DNA of 11,908 nt, taken from Actinomycetota bacterium (GTDB lineage Bacteria > Actinomycetota > Thermoleophilia > Gaiellales > Gaiellaceae). The number at the start of each line of letters is the position of its first letter. Position 1 is the stretch's first letter. Below are positions 1-6,824 of the stretch, piece after piece. The DNA is taken from contig JACCWU010000151.1 of assembly GCA_013697465.1 (NCBI GenBank), positions 1-11,908 on the forward strand, in the 5' to 3' direction. A model generated the notes under the pieces. That model did not search any database and was not told the DNA's origin. It saw only the letters and a program-made list of their open reading frames with translations. A program made the translations under genes and the position numbers.

Positions 1-364
1 CGAGGACGACCGTGCCCGTGATGTCCGCCGTTCGCCCGGCATGCCGCCGAGCGGTCTCGACCACGCGCACGGCGTCGCCGCCGAGTGAGGTCGGCAGGAC
101 CTGCCCGGCCGTGTAGCCGACGAAGTACGCCCGCGTAAGCCAGCGGACCGGCTCGACGATTCCGTGCGCCTGGAGCATCCAGCCCCAGCGCGTCGCGAGC
201 ACGGGAACCGTTCCGACCATGATGAGGACGGCGAGCGCGAACCACGCGAGATCGGTGTCGGCCAGGACGTCGAGCGTCGTCCCTGGCTCGATCTTCCACG
301 CGAGGTACGCGACGGCCGCCGCCGTCAGGATCAGCGTCCCGACGACCCGCGTCGTTCTGTTCAT
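1..364 (-). CDS. Partial LPG-synthase/flippase-type (UPF0104) membrane protein, N-terminal 121 residues
   Basis: The frame opens with ATG at 364 and runs off the left edge without a stop. The visible part has a hydrophobic segment at residues 7-22, a second at 40-57, and then a conserved-looking block around residues 87-100 reading GQVLPTSLGGDAVR. That block matches the 'lPs.iGGDa.R' signature of the lysylphosphatidylglycerol synthase transmembrane family (PF03706, UPF0104/AglD-like). Members are multi-pass membrane proteins, found alone or fused to an aminoacyl-transferase domain, and are linked to lipid flipping or polyprenol-sugar metabolism. The start overlaps the stop of the upstream ureohydrolase gene in an ATGA junction, so the two are probably translationally coupled. 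No Shine-Dalgarno is evident. Whether a catalytic domain follows cannot be seen. The family call is fairly sure; the substrate is unknown. Confidence 0.8.
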   Translation of the reverse strand, partial: MNRTTRVVGTLILTAAAVAYLAWKIEPGTTLDVLADTDLAWFALAVLIMVGTVPVLATRWGWMLQAHGIVEPVRWLTRAYFVGYTAGQVLPTSLGGDAVRVVETARRHAGRTADITGTVVL

Positions 365-1332
365 GCCTCGCCGGCGAGGACGTCGAGCGTCAGCAGCTCG
401 TAGGCCACGGTGGCCGCGGCGACCGCCGTCGGCTGGCCCGGACTGTCGTAGGGCGGGCTGACCTCGACGACGTCGTAGCCGGAGAAGCGAAGCCCGCGCA
501 GCGCCCGCAGGTAACCGAGCGCCTCCCGCGTGCTCAAGCCACCGGCTTCCGGAGTTCCGGTCCCGGGCGCAAACGCCGGATCGAGCACGTCGATGTCGAA
601 CGAGAGGAACAGCGGGCCTTCTCCTACCCGTTCGCGCACGCGCTCGCCGTACTCCTTGTAACTGATCGTTACAAGCTCCTCGCACGGAATCACGTCGAAG
701 CCGAGGTCGACGGGCATCGCCGCGTCGCCCGGGCCGTAGAGCGAGCCGCGCATGCCGGCGAGCAGCGAGCGCGTCGGATCGACGAGACCCTCCTCGAGCG
801 CCCGGCGGAACGGCGACCCGTGGTAGTAGCGCTCGCCGCAGTAGACGTCCCACACGTCGGCGTGCGCGTCGAGAAGCACGATGCCCACGGGCCCGTGCAC
901 CGTCGCGTGTGCCCGCAGCTCGCCGAGAACGATCAGGTGGTCGCCGCCGAGGCTGAGCGTCCGCGTCCCCGAGCGGACGATCGGCTCGAGCTGCTCGGCG
1001 ATCTGCGCGACGGTTCGCTCCGCGTTTCCGGGCGTGACGCGCACGTCACCGAGATCCGCCACCGAGAGCCGTCCGAAGACCTGAACGTCCTGCACCGGGT
1101 TGTACGGCCGGAGCATGGTCGACGCCGAGCGGATCGCCTCCGGGCCGAACCGCGTGCCCGGCCGCATCGTGGTCCCGGTGTCGAAGGGGACCCCGAGAAC
1201 GGCGAGGTCCACTCCCTCCGCGCTCTCCCGCAGCGGGCAGCGAGCGAAGGTCTTCACCCCTGTGTACCGCGGGGCGGCAAGCGAGGTGGCCAGAGCGTCT
1301 GGAGGTCCGTAGGGGAGGTCGCCACTCGGCAC
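361..1332 (-). CDS. Agmatinase-family ureohydrolase (arginase superfamily)
   Basis: A Mn-dependent ureohydrolase that would cleave a guanidino compound to an amine plus urea; agmatine to putrescine is the likeliest case. All metal-ligand motifs are visible, numbered from the proposed GTG start: GGDH at 129-132, DAHAD at 155-159, and SFDIDVLDP at 244-252, whose two Asp (246, 248) complete the binuclear site. HGSPFR at 171-176 and GTGTPEAGG near 257-265 also fit agmatinases and guanidinobutyrases. The open frame extends to ATG 1392, but those 20 extra codons run through a palindromic repeat and look spurious. GTG at 1332 gives 323 aa, close to family size, and starts just before a typical DLPYGPPDA leader. 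The stop overlaps the next gene's ATG. Guanidinobutyrase or another guanidino-acid hydrolase is a real alternative, because substrate cannot be told from these motifs. Confidence 0.9.
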   Translation of the reverse strand: MPSGDLPYGPPDALATSLAAPRYTGVKTFARCPLRESAEGVDLAVLGVPFDTGTTMRPGTRFGPEAIRSASTMLRPYNPVQDVQVFGRLSVADLGDVRVTPGNAERTVAQIAEQLEPIVRSGTRTLSLGGDHLIVLGELRAHATVHGPVGIVLLDAHADVWDVYCGERYYHGSPFRRALEEGLVDPTRSLLAGMRGSLYGPGDAAMPVDLGFDVIPCEELVTISYKEYGERVRERVGEGPLFLSFDIDVLDPAFAPGTGTPEAGGLSTREALGYLRALRGLRFSGYDVVEVSPPYDSPGQPTAVAAATVAYELLTLDVLAGEA

Positions 1333-1362
1333 GCGGCGACGGTACCAGCACGCGCCGACGCA

Positions 1363-1395
1363 GACATGTCCGGGGGTCTGACCCCCGGACATGTC
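1363..1395. repeat. Perfect palindromic hairpin, 15-bp arms and 3-base loop; terminator or dispersed repeat
   Basis: The left arm GACATGTCCGGGGGT (1363-1377) and the right arm ACCCCCGGACATGTC (1381-1395) are exact reverse complements around CTG. Each arm ends in GACATGTC, which is itself an 8-bp palindrome, so the element is a palindrome built from smaller palindromes. It lies 10 bases after the stop of the MMPL gene and about 30 bases before the likely ureohydrolase start. It could therefore end the exporter operon. No T-run follows on either strand, so it is not a canonical intrinsic terminator. A hairpin-only terminator or a REP-like dispersed element fits better. Only one copy is in this window. 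Confidence 0.75.
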
Positions 1396-1405
1396 CTGAC
1401 AGCCG

Positions 1406-3631
1406 CTAGCGCTGGCTCGGCCGCACGGCAGGATCGGTCGAAGGGACGGGCTTTCTCGGCCCGCCCTCGACCTGGAACCGCGGCAGCCACTCGAGCCAGC
1501 GCGGCAGGTACCAGTTCCACCGCCCGAGCAGGCCCATCGCGCTCGGGAGCAATACCGAGCGGATGATCGTCGCGTCGATCAGGAGCGCGACGGCGACCCC
1601 GAAGCCCATCTGCTGGAACATGATCAGATCGCCGCGGGCGAAGCCGGAGAACACCGCAACGATGATCAGTGCCGCGCCGGTGATGATCCTTGCCGTGGAC
1701 CCGACACCGAACGTCACCGCATCCCTGGTGTCGCGAGTCTCGTCGTAGCGCTCCCTGATCCGGGAGAGCAGGAACACCTGGTAGTCCATCGAGAGCCCGA
1801 AGAGCACGGAGAAGAGGAAAAGCGGGACCCACGCCTCGATCGTGTCGGTCTCCTGGAAACCGAGAACGTCTGCTCCCACCCCGTACTGGAACACGAGGAC
1901 GAGCAACCCGTACGCGGCTCCGACCGAAAGCAGGTTCAGCACCACCGCCGTCGCGGCAACGACCACCGAGCGGAAGACGACCGTCAGGAGCAGAAACGTC
2001 AGCACGAGGACGAACGCGATCACCAGCGGGGCCGGATCGATCACCGAGTCGAAGTAGTCGATGTTCTCCGACGTCGTGCCACCGACAAGCACCTCCGCAT
2101 CGATCCCCTCGAACGCCTCGGGCACGAGCTCGGAACGGAGCTCCTGCACCGCGGCGACTGCCTGCGAGCTCGACGGGTCTCCTACCACCGGCACCGACGC
2201 GACCGAGACGTCGCCGCTCTCGGAGAGTCGAATCTCGCCGCGGCCGAAACGAGGGTCTCCGGCGAGCATCGTGCGAAGACGATCGAGCGCCGCCGAGGCC
2301 TCGGACCGCGACGCGTCGCTGGAGCCGCTGGAGACCACGATCTCCACGGGGTCGGTCGTCGCCTCCGGGAAGTCGCGCTCCAAGGCGAGGAAGCCCTGCT
2401 TGGAGGAGAAGCGGTCGGGAAGCGCGGACACCCCGCTCGTTCCGACGTTCATCGCGAGAATCGGCAGGGCCAGAGCCACGAGCACACCCAGTGAAAGGAC
2501 GAGGCTGAGAACCGGACGTCGGAGCACGCTCCGCACGATCGCGCCCCAGAAGCGTCCCTCGCCGCCAGCCGACGCGAGTGTGCGCCGGCCAACGATCGGA
2601 ATTCGAAGGGAGTTGATGCGGTCCCCGAGCAACCCGAGGAGCGCGGGGAGGAGTGTGAGGGCCGCAACCACCGAGACGACGCCGACGAGGATCGCGCCGG
2701 CCGCGAGGCTTCGCATGATCGAGCTCGGCACCAGCAACATGCCGAACATCGCGACGACGAACGCGGTGCCGCTGAAGAGCACTGCCCGGCTCGCCGTCAG
2801 CCCGGACGCCGCGATCGCGTCGACTTGCTCGCGCCCGCGCGCACGCTCCTCGCGATAGCGAGAGACGACGAACAGCGAGTAGTCGATTCCCAGCGCGAGC
2901 CCCATGCCGGTGAGCATGTTCACGATGAAGATCGAGAGCTCGAACGGCTGCGCGAGCAACGCGGTCAGCCCCAGCGCGACCACGATCGAGACGATCGCCA
3001 TCAGCAGCGGGATGAGCCCGGCGACGACGGCCCCGAACACGAGCAGGAGAATGATGAGCGCCGCCGGCAGGCCGAACTGGAGCTCGCCCTTCTCCAGATC
3101 CTCCTGCGAGAGCAGGTTGAAGTCGTAGTCGAGCGTCTGGTCGCCCGTCACCGAGACGGTGAAGGCGACGTCTTCGTCGGCCTGCTCGACCACCTCGATC
3201 ACCGCCTCCGCCTCACCCTCGTCCGCAATCCCGAGCGGCACGATGGTGGCGCGACGATCGGCGGAAACAAGCGCCGTATTCCCTTCCAAGTAGGTATTCG
3301 CGCGCGAGAGTGCGCGCACATCGCTCTCGACGACGAGTGCGCGCACGAACGACTCGAACTCCGGCGAGTCCACTGTGTGCCGATCCGAGCGAATCACCAC
3401 GATGTCGCTAGTCGGCATGCTGCGCGGGTTGGGCGGGAACGCCCGCTCCTGAGCCGCGAGCGCCCGTTCGGACTCCGGGTTGTTCGTTGGTGCGTCGTCG
3501 GTGCTCAGACTGCCGGCGAGCAGGGCGATGATGGCCACGATCGCCAGCACCGAGATGGCACTCCACGCGCCGATCGTGCGCCAAGGATGTCGCGCGCTCG
3601 CGCTGGCGAGCGCGAGTGTCGAGAGCTTCAT
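1406..3631 (-). CDS. MMPL-family (RND superfamily) membrane exporter
   Basis: A 741-residue proton-driven exporter of the MmpL/RND type, expected in the cytoplasmic membrane and moving lipids, siderophores or hydrophobic drugs. There are two homologous halves. TM1 is near residues 20-42, with an extracytoplasmic domain to about 185. A five-helix bundle (about 186-340) follows, then TM7 (about 374-395), a second loop domain to about 530, and a final helix bundle (about 534-703). GIDY at 248-251 and SMDY at 614-617 match the paired Asp-Tyr proton-relay residues of TM4 and TM10 in MmpL3. Each is followed by the family's cytoplasmic Arg-rich stretch (SRYREE, SRIRERYDE). The start at ATG 3631 is chosen because AGGAGG lies 6 bases upstream; the frame also opens 11 codons earlier at 3664 without such a site. 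It begins 45 bases after the MFS gene, so is probably co-transcribed and TetR-controlled. The cargo is unknown. Confidence 0.92.
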   Translation of the reverse strand: MKLSTLALASASARHPWRTIGAWSAISVLAIVAIIALLAGSLSTDDAPTNNPESERALAAQERAFPPNPRSMPTSDIVVIRSDRHTVDSPEFESFVRALVVESDVRALSRANTYLEGNTALVSADRRATIVPLGIADEGEAEAVIEVVEQADEDVAFTVSVTGDQTLDYDFNLLSQEDLEKGELQFGLPAALIILLLVFGAVVAGLIPLLMAIVSIVVALGLTALLAQPFELSIFIVNMLTGMGLALGIDYSLFVVSRYREERARGREQVDAIAASGLTASRAVLFSGTAFVVAMFGMLLVPSSIMRSLAAGAILVGVVSVVAALTLLPALLGLLGDRINSLRIPIVGRRTLASAGGEGRFWGAIVRSVLRRPVLSLVLSLGVLVALALPILAMNVGTSGVSALPDRFSSKQGFLALERDFPEATTDPVEIVVSSGSSDASRSEASAALDRLRTMLAGDPRFGRGEIRLSESGDVSVASVPVVGDPSSSQAVAAVQELRSELVPEAFEGIDAEVLVGGTTSENIDYFDSVIDPAPLVIAFVLVLTFLLLTVVFRSVVVAATAVVLNLLSVGAAYGLLVLVFQYGVGADVLGFQETDTIEAWVPLFLFSVLFGLSMDYQVFLLSRIRERYDETRDTRDAVTFGVGSTARIITGAALIIVAVFSGFARGDLIMFQQMGFGVAVALLIDATIIRSVLLPSAMGLLGRWNWYLPRWLEWLPRFQVEGGPRKPVPSTDPAVRPSQR

Positions 3632-3637
3632 GACGTA

Positions 3638-3643
3638 CCTCCT
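3638..3643 (-). promoter_or_regulatory. Ribosome binding site AGGAGG for the MMPL gene
   Basis: Perfect AGGAGG on the minus strand, 6 bases before ATG 3631. It decides this start over the in-frame ATG at 3664. It lies in the 45-base gap after the MFS stop, so the MMPL gene can be translated independently within the operon. Confidence 0.8.
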
Positions 3644-3676
3644 ACCCTTGCTCGTGAGTTCCATTCCCGTCCAGTG

Positions 3677-5098
3677 TTACGCCGCTTCAGCCTGCGCGAC
3701 GAGAGGCTCGGGCTCGGAAACCGTCGCCTCCTGCGGCCGCCGTTTGCGGGGTATGAGAAGCGCGAGCACGGCCCCGGCGCCGATGACGATCGCGCCGACC
3801 CAGAGTGCCGGCACGAGGCCGTCGTTGAACGTCTCCGGCGACTCGTAGCCGCCCGTCTGGATGAAGATCGAGGCGAGGACGGCCACGCCGAGCACGCCTC
3901 CGACCTCACGGATCGCGTTGTTGGCGCCGGACGCTTTCCCTTCCTCTTCGGGCCGAACGGCCGAGAGAACCACGTTCGCAACCGGGGCGAAGAACATCCC
4001 CATGCCGATGCCCGAGAGGACGAAGGGGCCGACGAGCGCCTCGTAGCCGACCGTCGCGGTCGAGACCGCCGCGATCCACGCGAGCCCGATCGCCTGGAGC
4101 CCGAGGCCCACGGCCATGAACGGCCTGCCGCCGACTTTGTCGGAGAACGCGCCGGCGATCGGTGCCACGATCATCGGCATCGCCGTCCAGGGCAGTATAC
4201 GCAGGCCCGACTCGAGCGGCGAGTACCCCTGCGCAGTCTGGAAGAACTGCGTCAGGAGGAAGATCGAGCCGAACATCCCGAAGTACATGAGAAGCGACGC
4301 GGCGTTCGCGGCGGAGAACGCCCGGTTGCGGAAGAACCGCAGCGGGAGCATCGGCGCGGCCGCGCGCCGTTCCCAGGCGACGAACGCGACAAGTGCAGCG
4401 GTGCCGCCGGCGAGCGCCGCGACGATGCCCGGGCTCGTCCAGCCGTCTCCGTTACCGTGGATCAGGCCCCACACGATCCCGAGCAGACCTGCGCCCGAGA
4501 GCGCGAGCCCCGGAAAGTCGAGCGCCTTGTCCGGGCCATACGACTCGGTCAGTCGCGTGGCGAGCGGGAGCAAGACGAGCCCGATGGGGACGTTCAGCCA
4601 GAAGATCCACTGCCACGAGATCCCGTCGACCACCGCACCCCCCACGAGCGGGCCGGAGGCGACGGCGAGACCCGCGACACCCGACCAGACGCCGAGTGCT
4701 GCGCCGCGCCTGGACGCGGGCACCGCAGCGCTCAGGATCGTAAGCGTCAGCGGCGTGACGATGGCCGCGCCGATGCCCTGCACGGCGCGGGCGGCGATCA
4801 GCCATTCGGCCGAAGGCGCGAGCGCCGCCGCGGCCGACGAGGCAGTGAAGATGCCGAGCCCGATCAGCAGGAGCCGCTTGCGCCCGAACCGATCGCCGAG
4901 CGCGGCTCCGGTGAGGAGGAACACGGCGAAGGTGAGCGTGTACGCGTTGACGGTCCATTCGAGCTCCTCGATGGACGCGCCGAGATCGACGCGGATTACC
5001 GGAAGCGCGGTCGAGACGACGAGGTTGTCGAGCACGACCATGAAGAGGGCGACGGTGCTGATGACGAACGCCCACACCGTTCGTTGCTTCGAGGTCAT
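3677..5098 (-). CDS. DHA2-family (EmrB/QacA-like) MFS multidrug exporter
   Basis: A 473-residue proton antiporter of the 14-helix DHA2 drug-export family, in the cytoplasmic membrane. The signatures run in order. A TM1 motif LDNLVVSTALP (residues 23-33) carries the family Asp. Motif A GAALGDRFGRKR (64-75) is in loop 2-3, and motif B has Arg104 in RAVQGIGAA. The antiporter motif C region spans about 145-155 (ASGPLVGG), followed by WQWIFWLNVPIG (163-173). The C-terminus is a short basic/acidic tail (PRKRRP near 450). The start ATG 5098 has AGGAGG 5 bases upstream. The gene sits between tetR (72-base gap) and the MMPL gene (45-base gap), a usual drug-efflux arrangement, with a candidate TetR operator 34 bases ahead of its start. 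The substrate cannot be inferred; such proteins export antibiotics, dyes and antiseptics, or endogenous metabolites. Confidence 0.93.
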   Translation of the reverse strand: MTSKQRTVWAFVISTVALFMVVLDNLVVSTALPVIRVDLGASIEELEWTVNAYTLTFAVFLLTGAALGDRFGRKRLLLIGLGIFTASSAAAALAPSAEWLIAARAVQGIGAAIVTPLTLTILSAAVPASRRGAALGVWSGVAGLAVASGPLVGGAVVDGISWQWIFWLNVPIGLVLLPLATRLTESYGPDKALDFPGLALSGAGLLGIVWGLIHGNGDGWTSPGIVAALAGGTAALVAFVAWERRAAAPMLPLRFFRNRAFSAANAASLLMYFGMFGSIFLLTQFFQTAQGYSPLESGLRILPWTAMPMIVAPIAGAFSDKVGGRPFMAVGLGLQAIGLAWIAAVSTATVGYEALVGPFVLSGIGMGMFFAPVANVVLSAVRPEEEGKASGANNAIREVGGVLGVAVLASIFIQTGGYESPETFNDGLVPALWVGAIVIGAGAVLALLIPRKRRPQEATVSEPEPLVAQAEAA

Positions 5099-5103
5099 CC
5101 TGT

Positions 5104-5109
5104 CCTCCT
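5104..5109 (-). promoter_or_regulatory. Ribosome binding site AGGAGG for the MFS gene
   Basis: AGGAGG on the minus strand lies 5 bases before ATG 5098, inside a purine-rich run. It fixes the MFS start. Together with the MMPL site, this gives both exporters strong initiation signals, whereas tetR has none. Confidence 0.8.
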
Positions 5110-5132
5110 TCCTTCAAATTTGTGCATGACTA

Positions 5133-5148
5133 GTGAGTGATTACTTAC
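5133..5148. promoter_or_regulatory. Candidate TetR operator, copy A, ahead of the MFS gene
   Basis: GTGAGTGATTACTTAC read on the plus strand is a 16-bp near-palindrome: 6 of 8 pairs match and both mismatched pairs are purine/pyrimidine transitions. It lies in the 72-base gap between tetR and the MFS start. A second copy upstream of tetR (5746-5761) agrees at 12 of 16 positions when both are read in the same direction, with shared core AGTRATMACT on the minus strand. Length, symmetry and placement fit TetR-family operators. I see no convincing -35/-10 pair for the MFS gene around it, so the promoter it would block is not defined. Confidence 0.6.
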
Positions 5149-5170
5149 CAAGCGGTGAAAAAAATGCCGC

Positions 5171-5737
5171 CTACCCCTTCAAGCCTTTGCAACCCTCGGC
5201 GAGGCGCGCGACCCACGACTCTCGTGGATCCTCGTCGATCGAGTACTGCATCGCGGCGAGCACGTTCAGGAGCATCCCGGTGGCGAAGAACATCGACACC
5301 GTCTGGCGGTCCGCGCCCGAGACGGTCTCGACGTAGTCGACGAGCCGGCCGTAGCCGCGCGCGGTGCTCGCGCGAACGTCGTCGTCTTCGACGGACGCCG
5401 CATAGGCCTGGAGCTGGCCCTGGAGCATGTTGCGGTCGCTCTCGATCAAGCCTCGGTACGCGTCACCGATTGCGCGTAGCGCAGCTTCTCCCGTTTTCCC
5501 GGAAGCAGCCGTCCGGAACGTGTCGAGCGTCTCGGCGAAGCAGGCATCGTTGACCGCGAGAAAGAGCTCCTTCTTGGAGCCGAAGAGACGGAAGAGGTAC
5601 GGCTGCGAGATACCGGCCTGGCGCGCGATCGCGTCCGTCGAGGCGCCGTGCAGGCCGTGTTGGGCGAACTCGGAGCGCGCCGCCTCGATCACAGCCTCGC
5701 GGCGTTCCCCCGCCGTCTGCCTGAGCGTCTTCACCAT
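5171..5737 (-). CDS. TetR/AcrR-family transcriptional repressor
   Basis: A 188-residue dimeric DNA-binding regulator. The N-terminal TetR domain spans about residues 12-59. The helix-turn-helix is in STDAIARQAGISQPYLFRLF (33-52), followed by the usual GSKKELFLAV stretch that begins helix 4. The remaining 125 residues form a variable helical ligand-binding domain with no recognisable ligand signature. The gene leads an MFS-MMPL unit on the same strand, so it most likely represses both exporters and itself, releasing when a substrate binds. Two matching near-palindromes flank the gene, one at its own promoter and one before the MFS gene. ATG 5737 has no Shine-Dalgarno, and the predicted transcription start is only about 6 bases upstream, so translation may be near-leaderless. 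An alternative start is the adjacent GTG codon 2. The effector is unknown. Confidence 0.9.
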   Translation of the reverse strand: MVKTLRQTAGERREAVIEAARSEFAQHGLHGASTDAIARQAGISQPYLFRLFGSKKELFLAVNDACFAETLDTFRTAASGKTGEAALRAIGDAYRGLIESDRNMLQGQLQAYAASVEDDDVRASTARGYGRLVDYVETVSGADRQTVSMFFATGMLLNVLAAMQYSIDEDPRESWVARLAEGCKGLKG

Positions 5738-5745
5738 CAGGGAAA

Positions 5746-5761
5746 GGAAGTTATCACTTAC
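5746..5761. promoter_or_regulatory. Candidate TetR operator, copy B, over the tetR promoter
   Basis: On the minus strand this reads GTAAGTGATAACTTCC, against GTAAGTAATCACTCAC for copy A: 12 of 16 identical, with the central AGTRATMACT shared. The inner 12 bases (AAGTGATAACTT) are palindromic except for one central pair of mismatches. It covers the whole predicted -10 box of tetR, so a bound repressor would block tetR transcription. Bases 5754-5761 also encode the last codons and the TGA stop of the aminotransferase gene. Confidence 0.6.
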
Positions 5762-5777
5762 TTACAATGTGTGTCAA
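5750..5777 (-). promoter_or_regulatory. Sigma-70-type promoter of tetR
   Basis: On the minus strand a perfect -35 TTGACA (5777-5772) is followed after 16 bases by GATAAC (5755-5750), which matches 4 of 6 in TATAAT. The predicted start of transcription is near 5743, giving a leader of about 6 bases before ATG 5737. Most of the promoter lies inside the 3' end of the aminotransferase coding region. Operator copy B overlaps the -10 box. Confidence 0.6.
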
Positions 5778-6824
5778 GACCTCTGTGACGCGATCGAGCT
5801 CCGAGTCGGTGAGCTGCGTGTGGAACGGCAGCGCGAGCGCACGCTCGAATGCGCGATCCGCGCCGGGGAACGGGCCGTGCGAGTGGTAGGCCCCGAGCCG
5901 GTGCAGCGCCCAGGTCCCGATCTGCGCCTCGATCCCCTCGGCTCGCAGGGCGGCGAGCGCCTCGTCGCGGCGGTCGAGCTGGACGACGTACGCCTGCCAG
6001 CCATGGCGATCGCCGTCGCCGGCGCTCGGCGTCAGAACGAAGTGCTCGAGCCGCTCCGTGTAGCCGCGAGCCACGCGCTCGCGTGCGCCCAAGAGCTCCT
6101 CGAGCCGCTCGAGCTGCGGGATCCCGAGCGCGCAAAGAAGGTCCGGGAGCCGATAGTTGAAGCCCGGCGTGGGCATCTCTCCGACCTCGACCCAGCCGTG
6201 GTGACGGAAACGTCGCACCGCCGCGTCGAGACCCGCCTCGTCTGTTGTGACCGCACCTCCCTCGCCCGTCGTCACGATCTTCCGCGGGTGGAACGAGAAG
6301 CAAGCGAGCACGCCGAGTGCGCCGCACGGCGTTCCTCGATAGGAGGCACCGAGCGCGCCCGCGGCGTCTTCGATGAGTGCGACGTCCTGCGGGACAGCCG
6401 TCTGGAGCTCCTCCCATGCGACCGGCCGCCCGAAGAGGTGCACTGCCATGATCGCGCGTGTGCGCGGCGTCAGCGCCGCGGCGACGGCAGCGGGTTTGAG
6501 GAGGAACGTGTCGGGATCGACGTCCACGAGCACCGCGCGGGCGCCGCAGAGCTCGACGGCGTTCGCTGTCGCGGGAAACGTGTACGCGGGGACGACCACC
6601 TCGTCCCCCGGACCGATCTCGAGCGCGAGGACCGCGAGATGGAGCGCCGCCGTTCCCGACGAGACTGCGGCGGCGTGCGCCGTCCCGACCGCTCCGGCGA
6701 GCGCTCGCTCGAGCTCCTCGACCTTCGCTCCCATGGTGAGCTGGCCGCTCGCCAGCACCTCGGCTACCAGTGCGGCCTCGCGCTCGCCGACATCGGGCTT
6801 GGCGAGCCGTATCGGCTCCGTCAC
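5754..6824 (-). CDS. DegT/DnrJ/EryC1/StrS-family PLP-dependent sugar aminotransferase
   Basis: A 356-residue fold-type I PLP enzyme that transfers an amino group, usually from glutamate, onto a keto-sugar nucleotide. The family elements are intact. SSGTAALHLA (55-64) binds the PLP phosphate. IEDAAGALGA (151-160) has Asp153 for the pyridine nitrogen. SFHPRKIVTTGEGG (177-190) contains Lys182 as Schiff-base lysine, and FNYRLPDLLCALG (222-234) is the substrate/dimer motif. Length is usual. The start ATG 6824 overlaps the stop of the SDR gene by 4 bases (ATGA), so the pair is very likely coupled and functionally linked. The 3' end carries the tetR promoter and operator; the tetR ATG is only 16 bases past this stop. 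The product could be a 3- or 4-amino sugar nucleotide for a surface glycan. Position and substrate are not determined; an ArnB- or PerA/PseC-like role is possible. Confidence 0.92.
   Translation of the reverse strand: MTEPIRLAKPDVGEREAALVAEVLASGQLTMGAKVEELERALAGAVGTAHAAAVSSGTAALHLAVLALEIGPGDEVVVPAYTFPATANAVELCGARAVLVDVDPDTFLLKPAAVAAALTPRTRAIMAVHLFGRPVAWEELQTAVPQDVALIEDAAGALGASYRGTPCGALGVLACFSFHPRKIVTTGEGGAVTTDEAGLDAAVRRFRHHGWVEVGEMPTPGFNYRLPDLLCALGIPQLERLEELLGARERVARGYTERLEHFVLTPSAGDGDRHGWQAYVVQLDRRDEALAALRAEGIEAQIGTWALHRLGAYHSHGPFPGADRAFERALALPFHTQLTDSELDRVTEVLTHIVSK

Noticed and set aside
1333..1392. N-terminal extension of the ureohydrolase from ATG 1392
   Set aside because: Half of it is encoded by the palindromic repeat and there is no upstream Shine-Dalgarno. 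Family similarity begins after GTG 1332.
2825..5140. Plus-strand open frame of 771 codons antisense to the MFS and MMPL genes
   Set aside because: The translation is almost all Arg, Asp, Glu and His with no domain or hydrophobic pattern, and it mirrors the high-GC codon bias of the genuine minus-strand genes. It is a shadow frame.
5174..5230. Search for an intrinsic terminator stem before the T7 run after tetR
   Set aside because: The only strong inverted repeat (CCTCG/CGAGG) has a one-base loop and lies too far upstream of the Ts.
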